DNA of 64,000 nt, from contig OY755183.1 in the NCBI GenBank assembly GCA_963576735.1, forward strand, positions 17,689,213 through 17,753,212, in the 5' to 3' direction. Below are positions 10,246 through 21,165 of this stretch, in pieces; within the stretch, counting starts at the first letter, position 1; each line of letters starts with the position of its first letter. Source of the DNA: Bedellia somnulentella. Lineage: Eukaryota > Arthropoda > Insecta > Lepidoptera > Bedelliidae. The notes below the pieces were generated by a model that saw only the letters and a list, made by a program, of their open reading frames with translations, searched no databases and was not told where the DNA came from. Position numbers and translations under genes: made by a program.

Positions 10246-10324
10246 CTGGGAGTGTTCCTATCTTATCCTCTAGTGATTTCTAATCACAATTTCATTTTTA
10301 ATATACCAACTCTTACTTTCCAAA

Positions 10325-13285
10325 ATGGCTAATGATTGCATGAACGAGGTATTAAAGGAATTGGACAATCTGACTGCTTCTACCTCTTTAGCTTGCACTC
10401 CAGAGGAAGTGACAAGACATGTTGATTCAAAAAATAATCTTAAGATATTGACACAAAATATCAGGAGTATTGGCGCTAATTTCGCAGGTTTTGTCTCCCT
10501 CTTAGCCAGAATAAATATATTACCTGACGTAATTATACTAACGGAATGTTGGCTAGGAAAAAATCCATACATACCAAACATACAGAACTACTCTCATTTT
10601 GTTACGCATAATAATTGTATACAAAATGATGGAGTGGTCATTTACTTGAAAAATGGATTGAGCTGCTATACATATGAACCTAAGTTTAAAGATGGAAATT
10701 GTCTTGTCTCTGTAATCGAAAATTCCATTGCATTAATATCTATATATCGCTCGCCTAGTTATAAGAATACAGATAACTTTATGGAGTCACTGACGGACTT
10801 ACTTAAATCCCTGGATAATTTTAAAAGTATAGTATTGCTAGGTGATATTAATCTAAACATTTTGAAGGTACCACTGGGTCAAAATATAGAACTATATTTA
10901 AATCTTACAGCCACTTTTGGTCTTCTGCCTGCTCACCAAATCCCTACTAGAATGAATAGTTGCTTGGACCATATCTTTATAAAAACCAATATACCAACTA
11001 AAACACTTGTTATCCAAAACTCCTTAACCGACCATGATACCGTCTGCTTAATTTTTCAAAATAAAAACAAAATTTCTTGTAAACAGACAAAACAGCAAAT
11101 CAACTATAAAGACATAGCCAAGGACATAAAAAATACAAATTTTAACTCGGTTCTTGAAAAACAAGACAGTAATAGTGCCGCGGAGTGTCTTATTGATACT
11201 TTAAGTAAAATCATTTCTGATAATACTAAGACAATCACCCTACCCAAAAGAAAAACTCCCATAAAACCTTGGATCACAACAGGGCTCATGAGGTGTATGA
11301 GAAACCGAGACTCAATGCACACTAAATTAAAAAAGTCTCCATCAAATCCAATTCTTAAAAAAACATATACGCGGTATAGGAACTTCTGCAATATTTTGCT
11401 TCGCAAAGTGAAACAAGAGTACGAAAAAACAGAATTGGAAAAGGCTTGTGCAAAAAATATTAAGGCAACTTGGCAGGTGATTAACTCGATCACTAACCAC
11501 AAGCCAAGGAAAACAAAGAGTCTTGACTTATTACTGGGAAGTACTGATAAATCACTCACTGTCTCCAATGTAAATAGGTACTTTGCTAATGTGGGAAAAT
11601 CTTTAGCCCAAAAAATACTTATAAACAGTGCAAACGATCAGATAATAACGGAAACCACGCTCACAAAGTCCCAATGTAATTCCTTTGTATTGGATAGTAC
11701 TGACCTTTCTGAGATTATAAGTGTTATTAACAGTCTTAAAAGTAGCTCATCTGCCGGTTTAGATCACATCTCATCTATGGTTATTAAAAATAACAAAGAA
11801 TATCTAGCAAATCTTTTGGTACACATCGTCGTTAACCTATCCTTTGACACTGGTGAATTTCCTTGCAGACTTAAAAAATGTCTAATTCTACCAATCTATA
11901 AAAGTGGAGACAAGTCCACTTTCTCTAATTATAGACCAATTTCAATTTTATCGACGATTTCAAAAATAATAGAAAAAATAATTAATTTAAGGTTAATAAA
12001 GTTTTTGGATTCCACAAACGCGCTATCCCAAAGTCAATTTGGCTTTCGCAGAAACATGTCTACTGCTGATGCGGTGGCGGGGCTTACAGAGACTGTTGCT
12101 AAACAACTGGACAGTGGCAAGAAATGCTTGGCAATCTTTTTGGACCTTGCCAAGGCATTTGATTCCGTTTCCATCCAAAAGTTATTAATTAAACTAGAGA
12201 GGATCGGAATACGTGGCATGCAGTTAACACTTTTTAAATCCTATCTAACCTCACGTGTCCAGCAAGTTATCGTTGATGGTGTGGTCAGTAGTGAGGAAAC
12301 AGTAACTTATGGTGTCCCACAGGGTAGTGTGCTGGGACCAACACTGTTTTTGATATACATTAACGATATGTGTGAGCTTCAAATATCTTGTGGTAGCATT
12401 TTTACGTTTGCCGATGATACAGCATTGGTCTTCTGGGGTGTATCGTGGGAGCGTACTTTTTCAAATGCACAAAATGGCTTTAACAGAGTAAATGAGTGGT
12501 TGACAAAAAATTTACTAAGTCTTAATATCGGTAAAACTAAATATATGACGTTTAGTATTAGATCAAATGGTCAACCTAACAACATGAATTGTAAAATAAT
12601 AGTTCACGTTCGAAACTGTGCTTGGAATCGTAAAAGTTGTGAAGGGTCATGTCAGTGCTTAACTCTAGACAACGTAACATCTATTAAGTATCTTGGGGTA
12701 ATCATAGACAGCAATTTAACATTCAGACTGCACATTGAATTGCTCGCTTCAAGGATACGGAAATTAATTGTGATTTTCAAAAATCTACGCCATGTGATTG
12801 ATAAACGGCTGTTTAAAATTACATACTTTGCTCTCTGTCAATCATTATTATCATACTGCATTGACACATGGGGTGGAGCATCCAAGTCTCACATGCTACC
12901 CCTAGAAAGAGCGCAAAGAGCTCTGATTAAAGTTGCTCTGGGGTTAGAATACCAGTATCCTACTGAGCTTTTGTACCAGGAGGCAGATTTAATGACTGTG
13001 AGAAAATTGTACATTTCACAACTAACCATGAAAATGCATCGCCAAATTAAAGGTACATCCAGCCATGGTACCAGCAGGAGGCCCCCTAGGTTTAATTATC
13101 CAACTTTTAAGACGGCTTTCATTGGCAGGTTCACGTGCTTCTTAGGTGGTTATCTTTATAACAAAGTTAATGAAAAGATAAAAATTGTTGACTTAAATCG
13201 ACAAGAAGCTAAGAGGGCTCTTACGATCTGGCTTAAAAGTCTAAACTACGAAGATGCCGAGGGATTGCTTGTTGTTCAAAGATAA
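10325..13285 (+). CDS. LINE ORF2: endonuclease-reverse transcriptase
   Basis: This 986-residue protein has no internal stops. An apurinic-type endonuclease occupies residues about 35-240: TQNIRS, the catalytic Glu in LTECWL, LLGDINLN, CLDHIFIKT and the terminal SLTDHDTV. RT follows at residues about 500-760: LPIYKSGDKSTFSNYRPIS, FGFRRNMST, LDLAKAFDS (motif A), YGVPQGSVLGP (motif B) and the catalytic FADD. A conserved RT-distal region follows (SIKYLGVIID, LLSYCIDTWGGAS). The enzyme would nick DNA and prime cDNA synthesis at the nick. It belongs with ORF1 at 2746-3738; the BEL insertion now separates them by about 6.6 kb and probably blocks a normal full-length transcript. Confidence 0.93.
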   Translation: MANDCMNEVLKELDNLTASTSLACTPEEVTRHVDSKNNLKILTQNIRSIGANFAGFVSLLARINILPDVIILTECWLGKNPYIPNIQNYSHFVTHNNCIQNDGVVIYLKNGLSCYTYEPKFKDGNCLVSVIENSIALISIYRSPSYKNTDNFMESLTDLLKSLDNFKSIVLLGDINLNILKVPLGQNIELYLNLTATFGLLPAHQIPTRMNSCLDHIFIKTNIPTKTLVIQNSLTDHDTVCLIFQNKNKISCKQTKQQINYKDIAKDIKNTNFNSVLEKQDSNSAAECLIDTLSKIISDNTKTITLPKRKTPIKPWITTGLMRCMRNRDSMHTKLKKSPSNPILKKTYTRYRNFCNILLRKVKQEYEKTELEKACAKNIKATWQVINSITNHKPRKTKSLDLLLGSTDKSLTVSNVNRYFANVGKSLAQKILINSANDQIITETTLTKSQCNSFVLDSTDLSEIISVINSLKSSSSAGLDHISSMVIKNNKEYLANLLVHIVVNLSFDTGEFPCRLKKCLILPIYKSGDKSTFSNYRPISILSTISKIIEKIINLRLIKFLDSTNALSQSQFGFRRNMSTADAVAGLTETVAKQLDSGKKCLAIFLDLAKAFDSVSIQKLLIKLERIGIRGMQLTLFKSYLTSRVQQVIVDGVVSSEETVTYGVPQGSVLGPTLFLIYINDMCELQISCGSIFTFADDTALVFWGVSWERTFSNAQNGFNRVNEWLTKNLLSLNIGKTKYMTFSIRSNGQPNNMNCKIIVHVRNCAWNRKSCEGSCQCLTLDNVTSIKYLGVIIDSNLTFRLHIELLASRIRKLIVIFKNLRHVIDKRLFKITYFALCQSLLSYCIDTWGGASKSHMLPLERAQRALIKVALGLEYQYPTELLYQEADLMTVRKLYISQLTMKMHRQIKGTSSHGTSRRPPRFNYPTFKTAFIGRFTCFLGGYLYNKVNEKIKIVDLNRQEAKRALTIWLKSLNYEDAEGLLVVQR

Positions 13286-13620
13286 ATTCAAAACACGCAC
13301 ATTCTCATTCACACACACACACACACTTACACACACACACACATACACATGCACATTCAGACAGTAAAAAAAAAAAAAAAAAAAAATGTATTCTAAATAT
13401 GTAATTAAATTTTATAGAGTGTAATTAAAATTTTTTAAACAAAAAAATAATAAGATGTAAATTGTATTTGATTAGAGCTTAAATTAATTAATACTGTATA
13501 ATTTATGTTAGAGTTCCTGCAATACAGGTTTTTACCTAGTGTGGGGCTCGCTAGCAAAGTGTATTGTATTATGTTTGAATGCTAAATAAACGTTTTATTA
13601 TTATTATTATTATTATTATT
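13286..13620 (+). other. LINE 3' UTR with CA, A and ATT repeats
   Basis: It contains a CA-rich microsatellite (about 13303-13350), an A run (13366-13386), AATAAA-like sequences and the terminal ATT repeat that marks the element end. Confidence 0.75.
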
Positions 13621-13621
13621 A

Positions 13622-14204
13622 TATGTTTATGTTATGTAAAACATAACATACTAAAATATTACAAAAATAAAACCTTCTCCAAAAAGCCCACAAAATAACA
13701 TTTTAACTAAGAGCCATATACCTATTTTTTCACAAAGAATTTACTTCGAGTAAGTCGTGCTTTTTTAACGTAACCTACAAAACTTAGATTATAAACATGA
13801 GTGTCTATGTCTACACTCTGAAATACAGATAAATATGCCGTAAATGAAAATGGTTATGAAACGTTCCATTAAAATATAGCACATTTTTAAAATGGCATAT
13901 TTCCCTCCCGCTGGAGTAAGGTTTCACTTTCAAACGCAAACATCTGTGTAAAACAAATAAATTAGCAAACTGTAGCAAGGGTTTATCCATGTTAATGTTA
14001 TTTATGACACATAATATATATCAAGTATTAGGATTGTAATGTATAACGAGTATCACTGTTACTACTGAAACACATATTTTGCACATATGAAGGGGCGATT
14101 GGTGGTCTCTGCCTACCCCAATGGGAACTAACTATATTTATGTATATAATGAAACTGAGTGATTTGATTAGAAAATAAATATTCATATATTTTAAATTAA
14201 CATT
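13622..14204. other. Arm sequence without a gene
   Basis: AT-rich. It matches the right arm at about 23690-24900, apart from the 640-bp insertion there (24006-24645). The only feature is a short RTE tail remnant near 14085-14145 (plus strand: TCTCTGCCTACCCCAATGGG). Confidence 0.6.
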
Positions 14205-14487
14205 ATTTTACTTAACATAACATATGACATAACATAAACGTTCACGCCGAATATCCCCGAAGGGGTTGGCAGAGGTACTAATACTTCTGAACATCAGGTG
14301 ACAAAGTCACGTGATGTTCAGAGTACCCACGTTTTGCATGGACAGTGTACTCACGTGATAGGGGGCAGGCCTATCGCCGTTTTGTACGAATACACTGTCA
14401 CATGACTAAGTACAAACTCAGCCAAATTGGTGTAGGCCCGACCCAGGATTTGAACTCACGCCCTTCTGTTTTCAGGCGGGACATTAT
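14205..14487 (-). mobile_element. SINE2 copy with internal deletion
   Basis: Read on the minus strand it runs from a tRNA-type B box (GAGTTCAAATCCTGGGTCGG) to the TTATG tail. It lacks about 100 internal bases that are present in the right-arm partner (23330-23690). Confidence 0.8.
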
Positions 14488-14610
14488 TTTACATGTTCCA
14501 ATAAAACATAATTGAGTGAAAACCAATAACGCATTTTGAACGGAGATGTACAGAACCAAAATTGTGAAATAATTCTCGTATATACGAGTAGGTACACCAC
14601 AACAAACTGA

Positions 14611-14820
14611 GTGGCTCTCGACTGGTTTACATTCAGTTTCGCATCACGTCGCAACCCTAAAGCCAACGGTCGAAATAAATTTGTTTTCAGGATGAATGTT
14701 CCGGGATTTCCTTATCCCGGTGAGGCGATTGGGTCTTTTGTTAGTTGGAAATCATGGGCAATAACTTGGAAGAACCTTTTTCAGTACATCAAATTATATG
14801 GTAGATTTAGACTAAATTGA
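14611..14820 (+). CDS. Short open frame conserved in both arms (left copy)
   Basis: The 69-codon frame ends FQYIKLYGRFRLN. A good acceptor (AATTTGTTTTCAG, ending 14690) lies inside it, immediately before GATGAATGTTCCGGG, so a real exon could start at 14691 (MNVPGFPYPGEAIGSF). The right arm at 22996-23205 differs by only three bases and one residue. The similarity may simply reflect the duplication. There is no recognised domain. Confidence 0.25.
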   Translation: MALDWFTFSFASRRNPKANGRNKFVFRMNVPGFPYPGEAIGSFVSWKSWAITWKNLFQYIKLYGRFRLN

Positions 14821-14933
14821 CCGATAATGTAAATGGACGCGAAGCTATTATGCTTCGTATGCTAAAAGATATCGTTGAATTTAATTAGTTGATAAAATAT
14901 TTTTTCTGTTGAGAACCGTACATTCAACCATTC

Positions 14934-15150
14934 TTACATCCCGCAAATAGATAGCCAGAGCTTGAGAATTAGAAATGCTTCAGCGAGTTTTGGAAATAGC
15001 GTGGTAAAAAACACTAAGACCCATTTAAAAATCTCCAGCCAAATTGCCCAAAAATAATTTAAAGGCGCCTTTGCCTTGAGTCGCCACGTACGTACGACAC
15101 CCTCTTGAAGAAACGGATTAGTACTATTCTGAGCCGACACTAAACAGCGC
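14934..15150 (-). repeat. SINE1 copy, old
   Basis: A diverged minus-strand copy. The head (GTGTCGGCTCAGAATAGTAC on the minus strand) and the 'GCGACTCAAGGC' block are visible. The right-arm partner (22697-22840) has lost the tail half to an AT repeat. Confidence 0.6.
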
Positions 15151-15249
15151 AGAACTACCTATAGCTACCTATTCAAACATACATAATCTGTACCATCTTA
15201 TTGAAACCTAATCTTTTGAGATCTTGAAAAAGCTTATTATTATTAACTT

Positions 15250-15650
15250 AACATCAGAAAATTTTGTAATGTTAGATTATGTGACCGAGTGAGAAATAGT
15301 GTGATTCGTGAAAATTGTGGTGTGAAAAGGAATGTTGAGATGGAGATGGAGATGGGCACATAGAGAGGATGGTTGATAGAAAATTGGTAAAAGGGATCTA
15401 TAGAGATAGTGTGGATGGTAATGTTAGTAGAGGACGACCACGGAGAACACACTTGGACTAAGAGACTTGGAGAGTGTGCTCAAAAAGGCTGGCGTCCGAA
15501 GTATGAAGAACAAAAGAGCATGCATGAAAAGATTGATGGATGTAAACGAAGCTAGAGAGGTTTGTCAGGATCGTACGAAATGGCGATAAATAGTCTCTGC
15601 CTACCCAAATGGGAACTAATGGCGTGAGTATATGTATGTTATTAACTAAC
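15250..15650 (+). pseudogene. RTE LINE 3' fragment (degenerate RT C-terminus)
   Basis: About 400 bp align by eye with the coding fragment at 42285-42840: a GNVSRGRPRR-like stretch, a KKAGVRSMKNKRACMKRL-like stretch, then the 'CTCTGCCTACCC' block, GGCGTGAG and a TATG tail. Several stops and small deletions break the frame. The right-arm partner is 22195-22615. Confidence 0.75.
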
Positions 15651-16935
15651 TCCTTGGTCCTTAGCATTTATATTAAAAGATGATAACCGGTGTCTCATTT
15701 TATATTTTCAAATTACAAAGGCCCAAAGTGATTGGATGGAAGATTCTGAGTATTATTGGTAATTGAACGACTAGACTAAATTATTATTTGCGATGTTATC
15801 TGACCTTTTTCATAGTGTATTGCCGTCTGGCTCGGATTAATGTTCTTAAGACCAATTATGAAGACAAATAAATACTGGTATGGTATAGTGTTTTGTTCAC
15901 AATAACTTCGGTAAATAACAATTGGGTAGTAAAAATAACTATGATAAACCGAACACCAAAGATAAACTAAATCGTTACTTCTTGGTTTCACCGTTAAAGC
16001 TTATGAAGGTTTGCGGTAAACAAGAAATTAATAATACATTTCTAGGTACTTAATAGATATTTCAGCGCACGTATTGGCCGAAATATTACCACGTGACCGG
16101 GTTTTCGTTTATGTTTACCTTACGTTCTCTCGTTACGTAGCGACATCAAAAACATTGCGGTAAACCAATTTTAGGCGTCGTCGAGTGCAATATTGCCACA
16201 TCAAAACAAGTAGGCCTTTCCAAACTCATATAGCCATGAATAATTACGAAGTAGCTTTTTTAGGCTTTTCAATAAGTTTCCTTAAATATACATTACACCG
16301 TTCAAGTTACAAGAAGAAGAGATATTTGTAGGTAATCGTAGTAACCATTAGCAATAATTTAATTTTAAAACTTGCTCATTGGTGTAATATTATTAAACAA
16401 TTTAATGAGATCAAACATTACCTTACAAAAGCAATGTTTGTTAAATCTCTTGCTTATTTTTAAATGAAATAGGTGATTTATAGTGAGGAGTGCCATAAAG
16501 TTTTTTCTTTGTATTGTGGCACAAAGTTCTTCCTAATGCTCTTGTTAGGGTTCTGTAACTAAAGGTTAAACCACAACAAACCGTGTTAGCTTGAAAGTAG
16601 CTTTTTCACAGACTATATATTTGTGTTACCGCCATAACAACAAATAATAAAATCGAAAGAAACTTAATATTTGACGGGGGCACTTATACAAGCACTAGGC
16701 TTGGCCCTAGATGGTGTTCTACATCTGCCCGGCAAACACTTATTCATGGAGAAGCCGCACAGGTCACAGGGCTAGCAGCTACCAACGTTTCGAAAAAACA
16801 AATTAAAAGAACATTGGTTTAATAAAAAAATCTAGGTATATACCTCTTTACCACTATATATACTATATTCATAACTAGTGACCGAATCGAAGAAGATCAA
16901 AGGCACGAAATCTGCCTACCCTGTAGGCTCGTAAG
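15651..16935. other. Arm sequence without a recognised gene
   Basis: AT-rich single-copy-like sequence, also present inverted in the right arm (about 20620-22190, where a LINE-tail insert interrupts it). Open frames here break between the arms. I see no splice-bounded exon. Confidence 0.5.
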
Positions 16936-16948
16936 AGCAGAGCATAAT

Positions 16949-17202
16949 ACATACATACATACATACATATACTCACGGCCATAAATCCCTAGAAAGGGTA
17001 GCCAGAGCCAAGGAATAAGAAATTTCTCAGCCACTTTGGGAAGTTGAGTGGGGAAAAGATGGTAGAATAAAGGTTGTTGGTGATGGGTGTCCAACCGCAA
17101 CGCCCAAAAATCCCTTAAAGCCCCAATACCGTTAGTCGCCTTTTACGTACACCCACCGGAAGAAATGAAGTAGTGCTATTCTAAGCCATCACTACACAGC
17201 AA
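16949..17202 (-). mobile_element. SINE1 copy with 13-bp target duplication
   Basis: A full minus-strand copy with a long ATAC/TATG tail. The target duplication AGCAGAGCATAAT lies at 16936-16948 and 17203-17215 without mismatch. In the right arm the matching copy (20250-20500) is flanked instead by a duplication of about 105 bp. Confidence 0.85.
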
Positions 17203-17439
17203 AGCAGAGCATAATGTAATTGATTATGAGCATGATAGTCATGGATATCTGATAAACATCACTGTCTGCGGAACATAATAACAACGCCATAGGTAATTTA
17301 CAATCTCACGTTTAGGAGATATAAAATACATTTAAATGATTGATGGCGGAGTGAGTTGCCAGAAATATATTCGCGTTAACCACTGCTGATGCTGTTACTC
17401 ACAATTTCATTATTAAACTTACGCTAGATTTTCTCAAAA

Positions 17440-17690
17440 AACATAAATACATATACTCACGGCTATAAATCCCTAGAAGGGGTAGCCAGAGCTTAAGAAT
17501 AAGAAAATCCTCGGCCACTTTTGAAAGTTGAATAATGTAGTAAAATAAAGGTTATTAGTGATATGTCTTCAACCGCATCGGCCAAAAATCCTTTAAGAAG
17601 CCCCAATAATACCCTTAATCGCCTCTTACGATTGCCCATGGGAAGAAACGGGGTAGGGCTATTCTAAGTCGACGATGCACAGCAAATAAA
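17440..17690 (-). repeat. SINE1 copy
   Basis: A near-full minus-strand copy, with its tail at 17440 and head near 17690 (GTCGACGATGCACAGC variant). The partner is 19650-19900 on the plus strand. Confidence 0.75.
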
Positions 17691-18153
17691 ACTTTTATTA
17701 TACACTCTAGGTTGCTCATACGTACGCACAGGATACATAATTGTGTACATATTTGAGTAGGCTACTCACACGATCGTCAAACCCAGGTTGAATGGCAATA
17801 AGAACGAATTCGACAATGTTTGCAATTAAAAAGGACATGACTTTAATGCTTTTAATTTATAGAATAGGTCAATATAGATATTATAGCTTGACCTTAACTT
17901 ACGTTATCATTTGGAAAAGCTGGCAGATTCAGTGCAACATCATTACTATAATAACTTTGGAATTGTTTTCTTAGTGATGCACTAGTTCGGGGAAACTAGA
18001 TACGGGTACTTAGTCTACATGTTTAAGATTTATTATTTATGGGGCATTATTTATTTATCTGCAGAATCCGGATTTTTAGCAAGGTAAAATATCTTTTAGA
18101 AAACACTGTGAGTTTCGGTGCGGCGGTAAATATGTAAGCCACGGGTACACAAT

Positions 18154-18353
18154 NNNNNNNNNNNNNNNNNNNNNNNNNNNNNNNNNNNNNNNNNNNNNNN
18201 NNNNNNNNNNNNNNNNNNNNNNNNNNNNNNNNNNNNNNNNNNNNNNNNNNNNNNNNNNNNNNNNNNNNNNNNNNNNNNNNNNNNNNNNNNNNNNNNNNNN
18301 NNNNNNNNNNNNNNNNNNNNNNNNNNNNNNNNNNNNNNNNNNNNNNNNNNNNN
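18154..18353. other. Assembly gap (200 N)
   Basis: Exactly 200 undetermined bases, the usual placeholder for a gap of unknown size. It lies at the inner end of the left palindrome arm, so the true centre of the inverted repeat is unknown. Confidence 1.
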
Positions 18354-18503
18354 AGGGCGGTCTTGCCCACGCCGGGCGCGCCCACCATGGCGACGCGGAG
18401 CGGTGCGGCGCGGCGCGGTGCGGCGCGGTCCGGCGGCGCGGGCGACGGCGCCAGGCTGCCCGAGCGCGAGCGCCGGCGCCGGAACGAGTCCGCCGCGGTT
18501 CAC
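18354..18503 (-). CDS. Partial exon: Ras-like GTPase G1 box (possibly RGK type)
   Basis: Very GC-rich in contrast to everything around it. On the minus strand one frame reads ...RRRRSRSGSLAPSP, then a Pro/Arg/Ala-rich stretch, then PLRVAMVGAPGVGKTAL, where the gap begins. GAPGVGKT is a P-loop (G1, Walker A) preceded by a beta-1-like strand, as at the start of a Ras-superfamily G domain. A basic, Ser-rich N-terminal extension with GAPGVGK resembles RGK GTPases (Rad/Gem/Rem). The same frame has stops upstream near 18505-18510, so the exon must begin after them. The rest of the G domain is lost in the gap. This is the only clear trace of a conventional host gene in the window. Confidence 0.6.
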
Positions 18504-19175
18504 TATGCCTGGAAGTTGTAACATTATGAGTGCTTGTAGACTTACATTGGACAGCTTCGGAAATGGCACCTGATGTTCAGAAATATTAGTAACTATGTCA
18601 CCCCATGTCGGGGATGTAAACCATGAAGGCTGTGTTCGAGTTTGAAAAATTAGTCGTATTTCTTTCTGTAGTTTTTTAATATTGGACAAAAGGTTTGGGC
18701 TTAGGTCGATCAGGTACATTAATTGATGGGTTATGCGTTTGAAAACCCATTGCCTGCGACATTCAAAAAATTTTAGTCGTTCAAAAATGTTAGTTTTTAA
18801 CTTAAGTTTGAAGAATAAACTTTTTGACTTTTTTTTTTACTTTTTGACGGCCAGTTATGTGACTTTGTTACGGGTGATATCTAAAATATCTGATAAATTG
18901 TAGGTACTTCTATTTGGGTTCATAGCCGTGAAATTATGGATGTGAAAACGAATATAGGATACATTCCCCGACAAAGATTGGTGTAAACTTATGGCGCAAG
19001 TAGTGTATTGATAATTCTGAATACAGGGAAACTTAAATTTGAGGAACGATTTAAATAAATTGTTATACCTTTTAAAAAATAAACATTGAAAAAAAAAACA
19101 TCATTTCCGTCTTTGAAACAAAAAGGGTAGTTTTATCTGAGGATAAAGATTTATTGCGGCAAACTTCGCAAACCA
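18504..19175. other. Palindrome spacer, right of the gap
   Basis: AT-rich sequence not seen in the left arm. It holds a degenerate SINE2 3' remnant at 18563-18640 (ACCTGATGTTCAGAAATATT, then an ACCCC...GGGG block). Nothing else is recognised. Confidence 0.5.
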
Positions 19176-19649
19176 AACACGGATTGTATACCCGTGCCCT
19201 TACATATTTACCGCCGCACCTAAATTCACAGTTTTTTTCTAAAAGATATGTCTTTCCTAAAAATCCGGATTCTGCAGATAAATAAATATTGCCACATAAA
19301 ATAAATAAATCTTAAACATTTCGACTAAGTACTCGTATCTAGTTTGCCCCAAAGTAGTACATCACTAAGAAAACAATTCCAAAGTGATTATAGTAATGTT
19401 GTTGCACTGAATCTGCCAGATTTTCCAAATGATTATTTAAGTTAAGGTCAAGTTATAATATCTATATTGACCTTTTCTATAAATTAAAAGCATTAAAGTC
19501 ATGTCCTTTTTAATTGCAAACATTGTCGAATTCGTTCTTATTGCCATTCAACATGGGTTTGACGATCGTGTGAGTAGCCTACTCAAATATGTACACAATT
19601 ATGTATCCTGTGCGTACGTATGAGCAACCTAGAGTGTATAATATAAGTT

Positions 19650-19900
19650 TTATTTGCTGTGCATCGTCGACTTAGAATAGCCCTACCCCGTTTCTTCCCA
19701 TAGGCAATCGTAAGAGGCGATTAAGGGTATTATTGGGGCTTCTTAAAGGATTTTTGGCCGATGCGGTTGAAGACATATCACTAATAACCTTTATTTTACT
19801 ACATTATTCAACTTTCAAAAGTGGCCGAGGATTTTCTTATTCTTAAGCTCTGGCTACCCCTTCTAGGGATTTATAGCCGTGAGTATATGTATTTATGTTT
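19650..19900 (+). repeat. SINE1 copy
   Basis: Inverted partner of 17440-17690. The head is 'GCTGTGCATCGTCGACTTAG' and the tail ends 'GTGAGTATATGTATTTATG'. Confidence 0.75.
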
Positions 19901-20124
19901 TTTGAGAAAATCTAGCGTAAGTTTAATAATGAAATTGTGAGTAACAACATCGGCAGTGGTTAACGCGAATATATTTCTGGCAACTCACTCCGCCATCAAT
20001 CATTTAAATGTATTTTATATCTCCTAAACGTGAGATTGTAAATTACCTATGGCGTTGTTATTATGTTCCGCAGACAGTGATATTTATCAGATATCCATGA
20101 CTATCATGCTCATAATCAATTACA

Positions 20125-20615
20125 TTATGCTCTGCTCTTAGGAACCTACAGGGGTAGGCAGATTTCGTGCCTTCGATCTTCTTCGATTCGATCACTAGTT
20201 ATGAATATAGTATATATAGTGGTGAAGAGGTATGTACCTAGATCATTTTATCTGCTGTGTAGTGCCAGCATAGAATAGCACTACCCCATTTCTTCCGGTG
20301 GGTATATGCAAGAGGCGACTAACGGTATTGGGCTTTTAAGGAATTTTTGGGCGATGCGGTTGGAGACTCATCACCAACAACCTTTATTCTACCATATTTT
20401 CCCCACTCAACTTCCAAAGGTGGCTGAGAAATTTCTTATTCCTTGGCTCTGGCTACCCTTTCTAGGGATTTATGGCCGTGAGTATATGTATGTATGTATT
20501 ATGCTCTGCTCTTACGAGCCTACAGGGGTAGGCAGATTTCGTGCCTTCGATCTTCTTCGATTCGGTCACTAGTTATGAATATAGTATATATAGTGGTAAA
20601 GAGGTATATACCTAG
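20125..20615 (+). repeat. 105-bp direct repeat flanking a SINE1 copy
   Basis: The segment from TTATGCTCTGCTCTTA to GTACCTAGAT occurs at 20125-20243 and again at 20509-20615, on either side of a SINE1 copy. The left arm has only one copy of the segment and a simple 13-bp duplication around its SINE1. Confidence 0.8.
20250..20500 (+). mobile_element. SINE1 copy
   Basis: Full copy, partner of 16949-17202. The TATG tail ends at 20508. Confidence 0.8.
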
Positions 20616-20779
20616 ATTTTTTTATTAAACCAATGTTCTTTTAATTTGTTTTTTCGAAACGTTGGTAGCTGCTAGCCCTGTGACCTGTGCGGCTTCACCA
20701 TGAATAAGTGTTTGCCGGGCAGATGTAGAACACCATCTAGTACCAAGCCTACTGCTTGTATAAGTGCCCCCGTCTAATA

Positions 20780-20780
20780 T

Positions 20781-20811
<31 letters not shown>

Positions 20812-21165
20812 TTAAGGAGAAAAAACAGAAATAGCAAAAAGAATATAGAATAACAACATATAGAACATAAGTAAATAAATTTTGGTATCTCCTCAACTTT
20901 TCTCACAGATAGATAACAAAAACAATCAATACAAAAAAGTTATCAATACAGAAAAACAGAAATAAAATATGAAAAAGGATAACAACCACAACGAACCTAA
21001 ATAGACAGAAGTAAATACACAACATTCTTAAGATAAATTTAAACAATAATTGTAATAATTAATAACATACACACACATTAAAGACTTTTTAAAATAAGTA
21101 AGAACATTTTCTTGCAGAGCTGCTTCGAAAAGCAGAATAAGTAAGTTAAGTTATTAAGTATTAAG
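20780..21165 (-). mobile_element. Truncated LINE 3' end, right arm only
   Basis: The left arm joins CCCGTC to AATATTAAGTTTC directly. Here about 385 extra bases intervene, beginning on the plus strand with an ATTT repeat (minus-strand AAAT tail). It is A-rich and non-coding. It fits the 3' UTR and tail of a 5'-truncated LINE. The family is not identified. Confidence 0.55.

Larger units (their letters stand above)
2290..13620 (+). mobile_element. CR1/Jockey-group LINE, split by a BEL element
   Basis: The boundaries come from comparison with the right arm, where the target is uninterrupted near 24900. The element starts at CGCACCACATT (2290) and ends in an ATT microsatellite tail (13598-13620), with a short TTATAT-type duplication. 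Without the BEL insertion it would be about 5.3 kb. The order is 5' leader (2290-2745), ORF1 (2746-3738), a linker, ORF2 (10325-13285) and a 3' UTR. It is apparently full length. The clade assignment rests on the PHD-type ORF1, the apurinic-type endonuclease and the trinucleotide tail. Confidence 0.85.
1..18153. repeat. Left arm of a large inverted repeat
   Basis: Positions 1-2289 and 13621-18153 read as the reverse complement of 26783 back to about 19176. The match starts at base 1 (partner 26783), so the true outer end may lie outside the window. It stops at the gap. The arms differ by scattered substitutions and by whole-element insertions, so they are not identical copies. The left arm alone holds the LINE/BEL block (2290-13620), a SINE1 copy (486-746) and an AT-rich insert near 1407-1515. 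Confidence 0.93.

Noticed and set aside
13303..13350. CA microsatellite as a separate locus
   Set aside because: It lies within the LINE 3' UTR and belongs to that element.
18047..18719. Minus-strand open frames spanning the N gap
   Set aside because: They pass through undetermined bases. Only the 150 bases next to the gap with a P-loop were kept.
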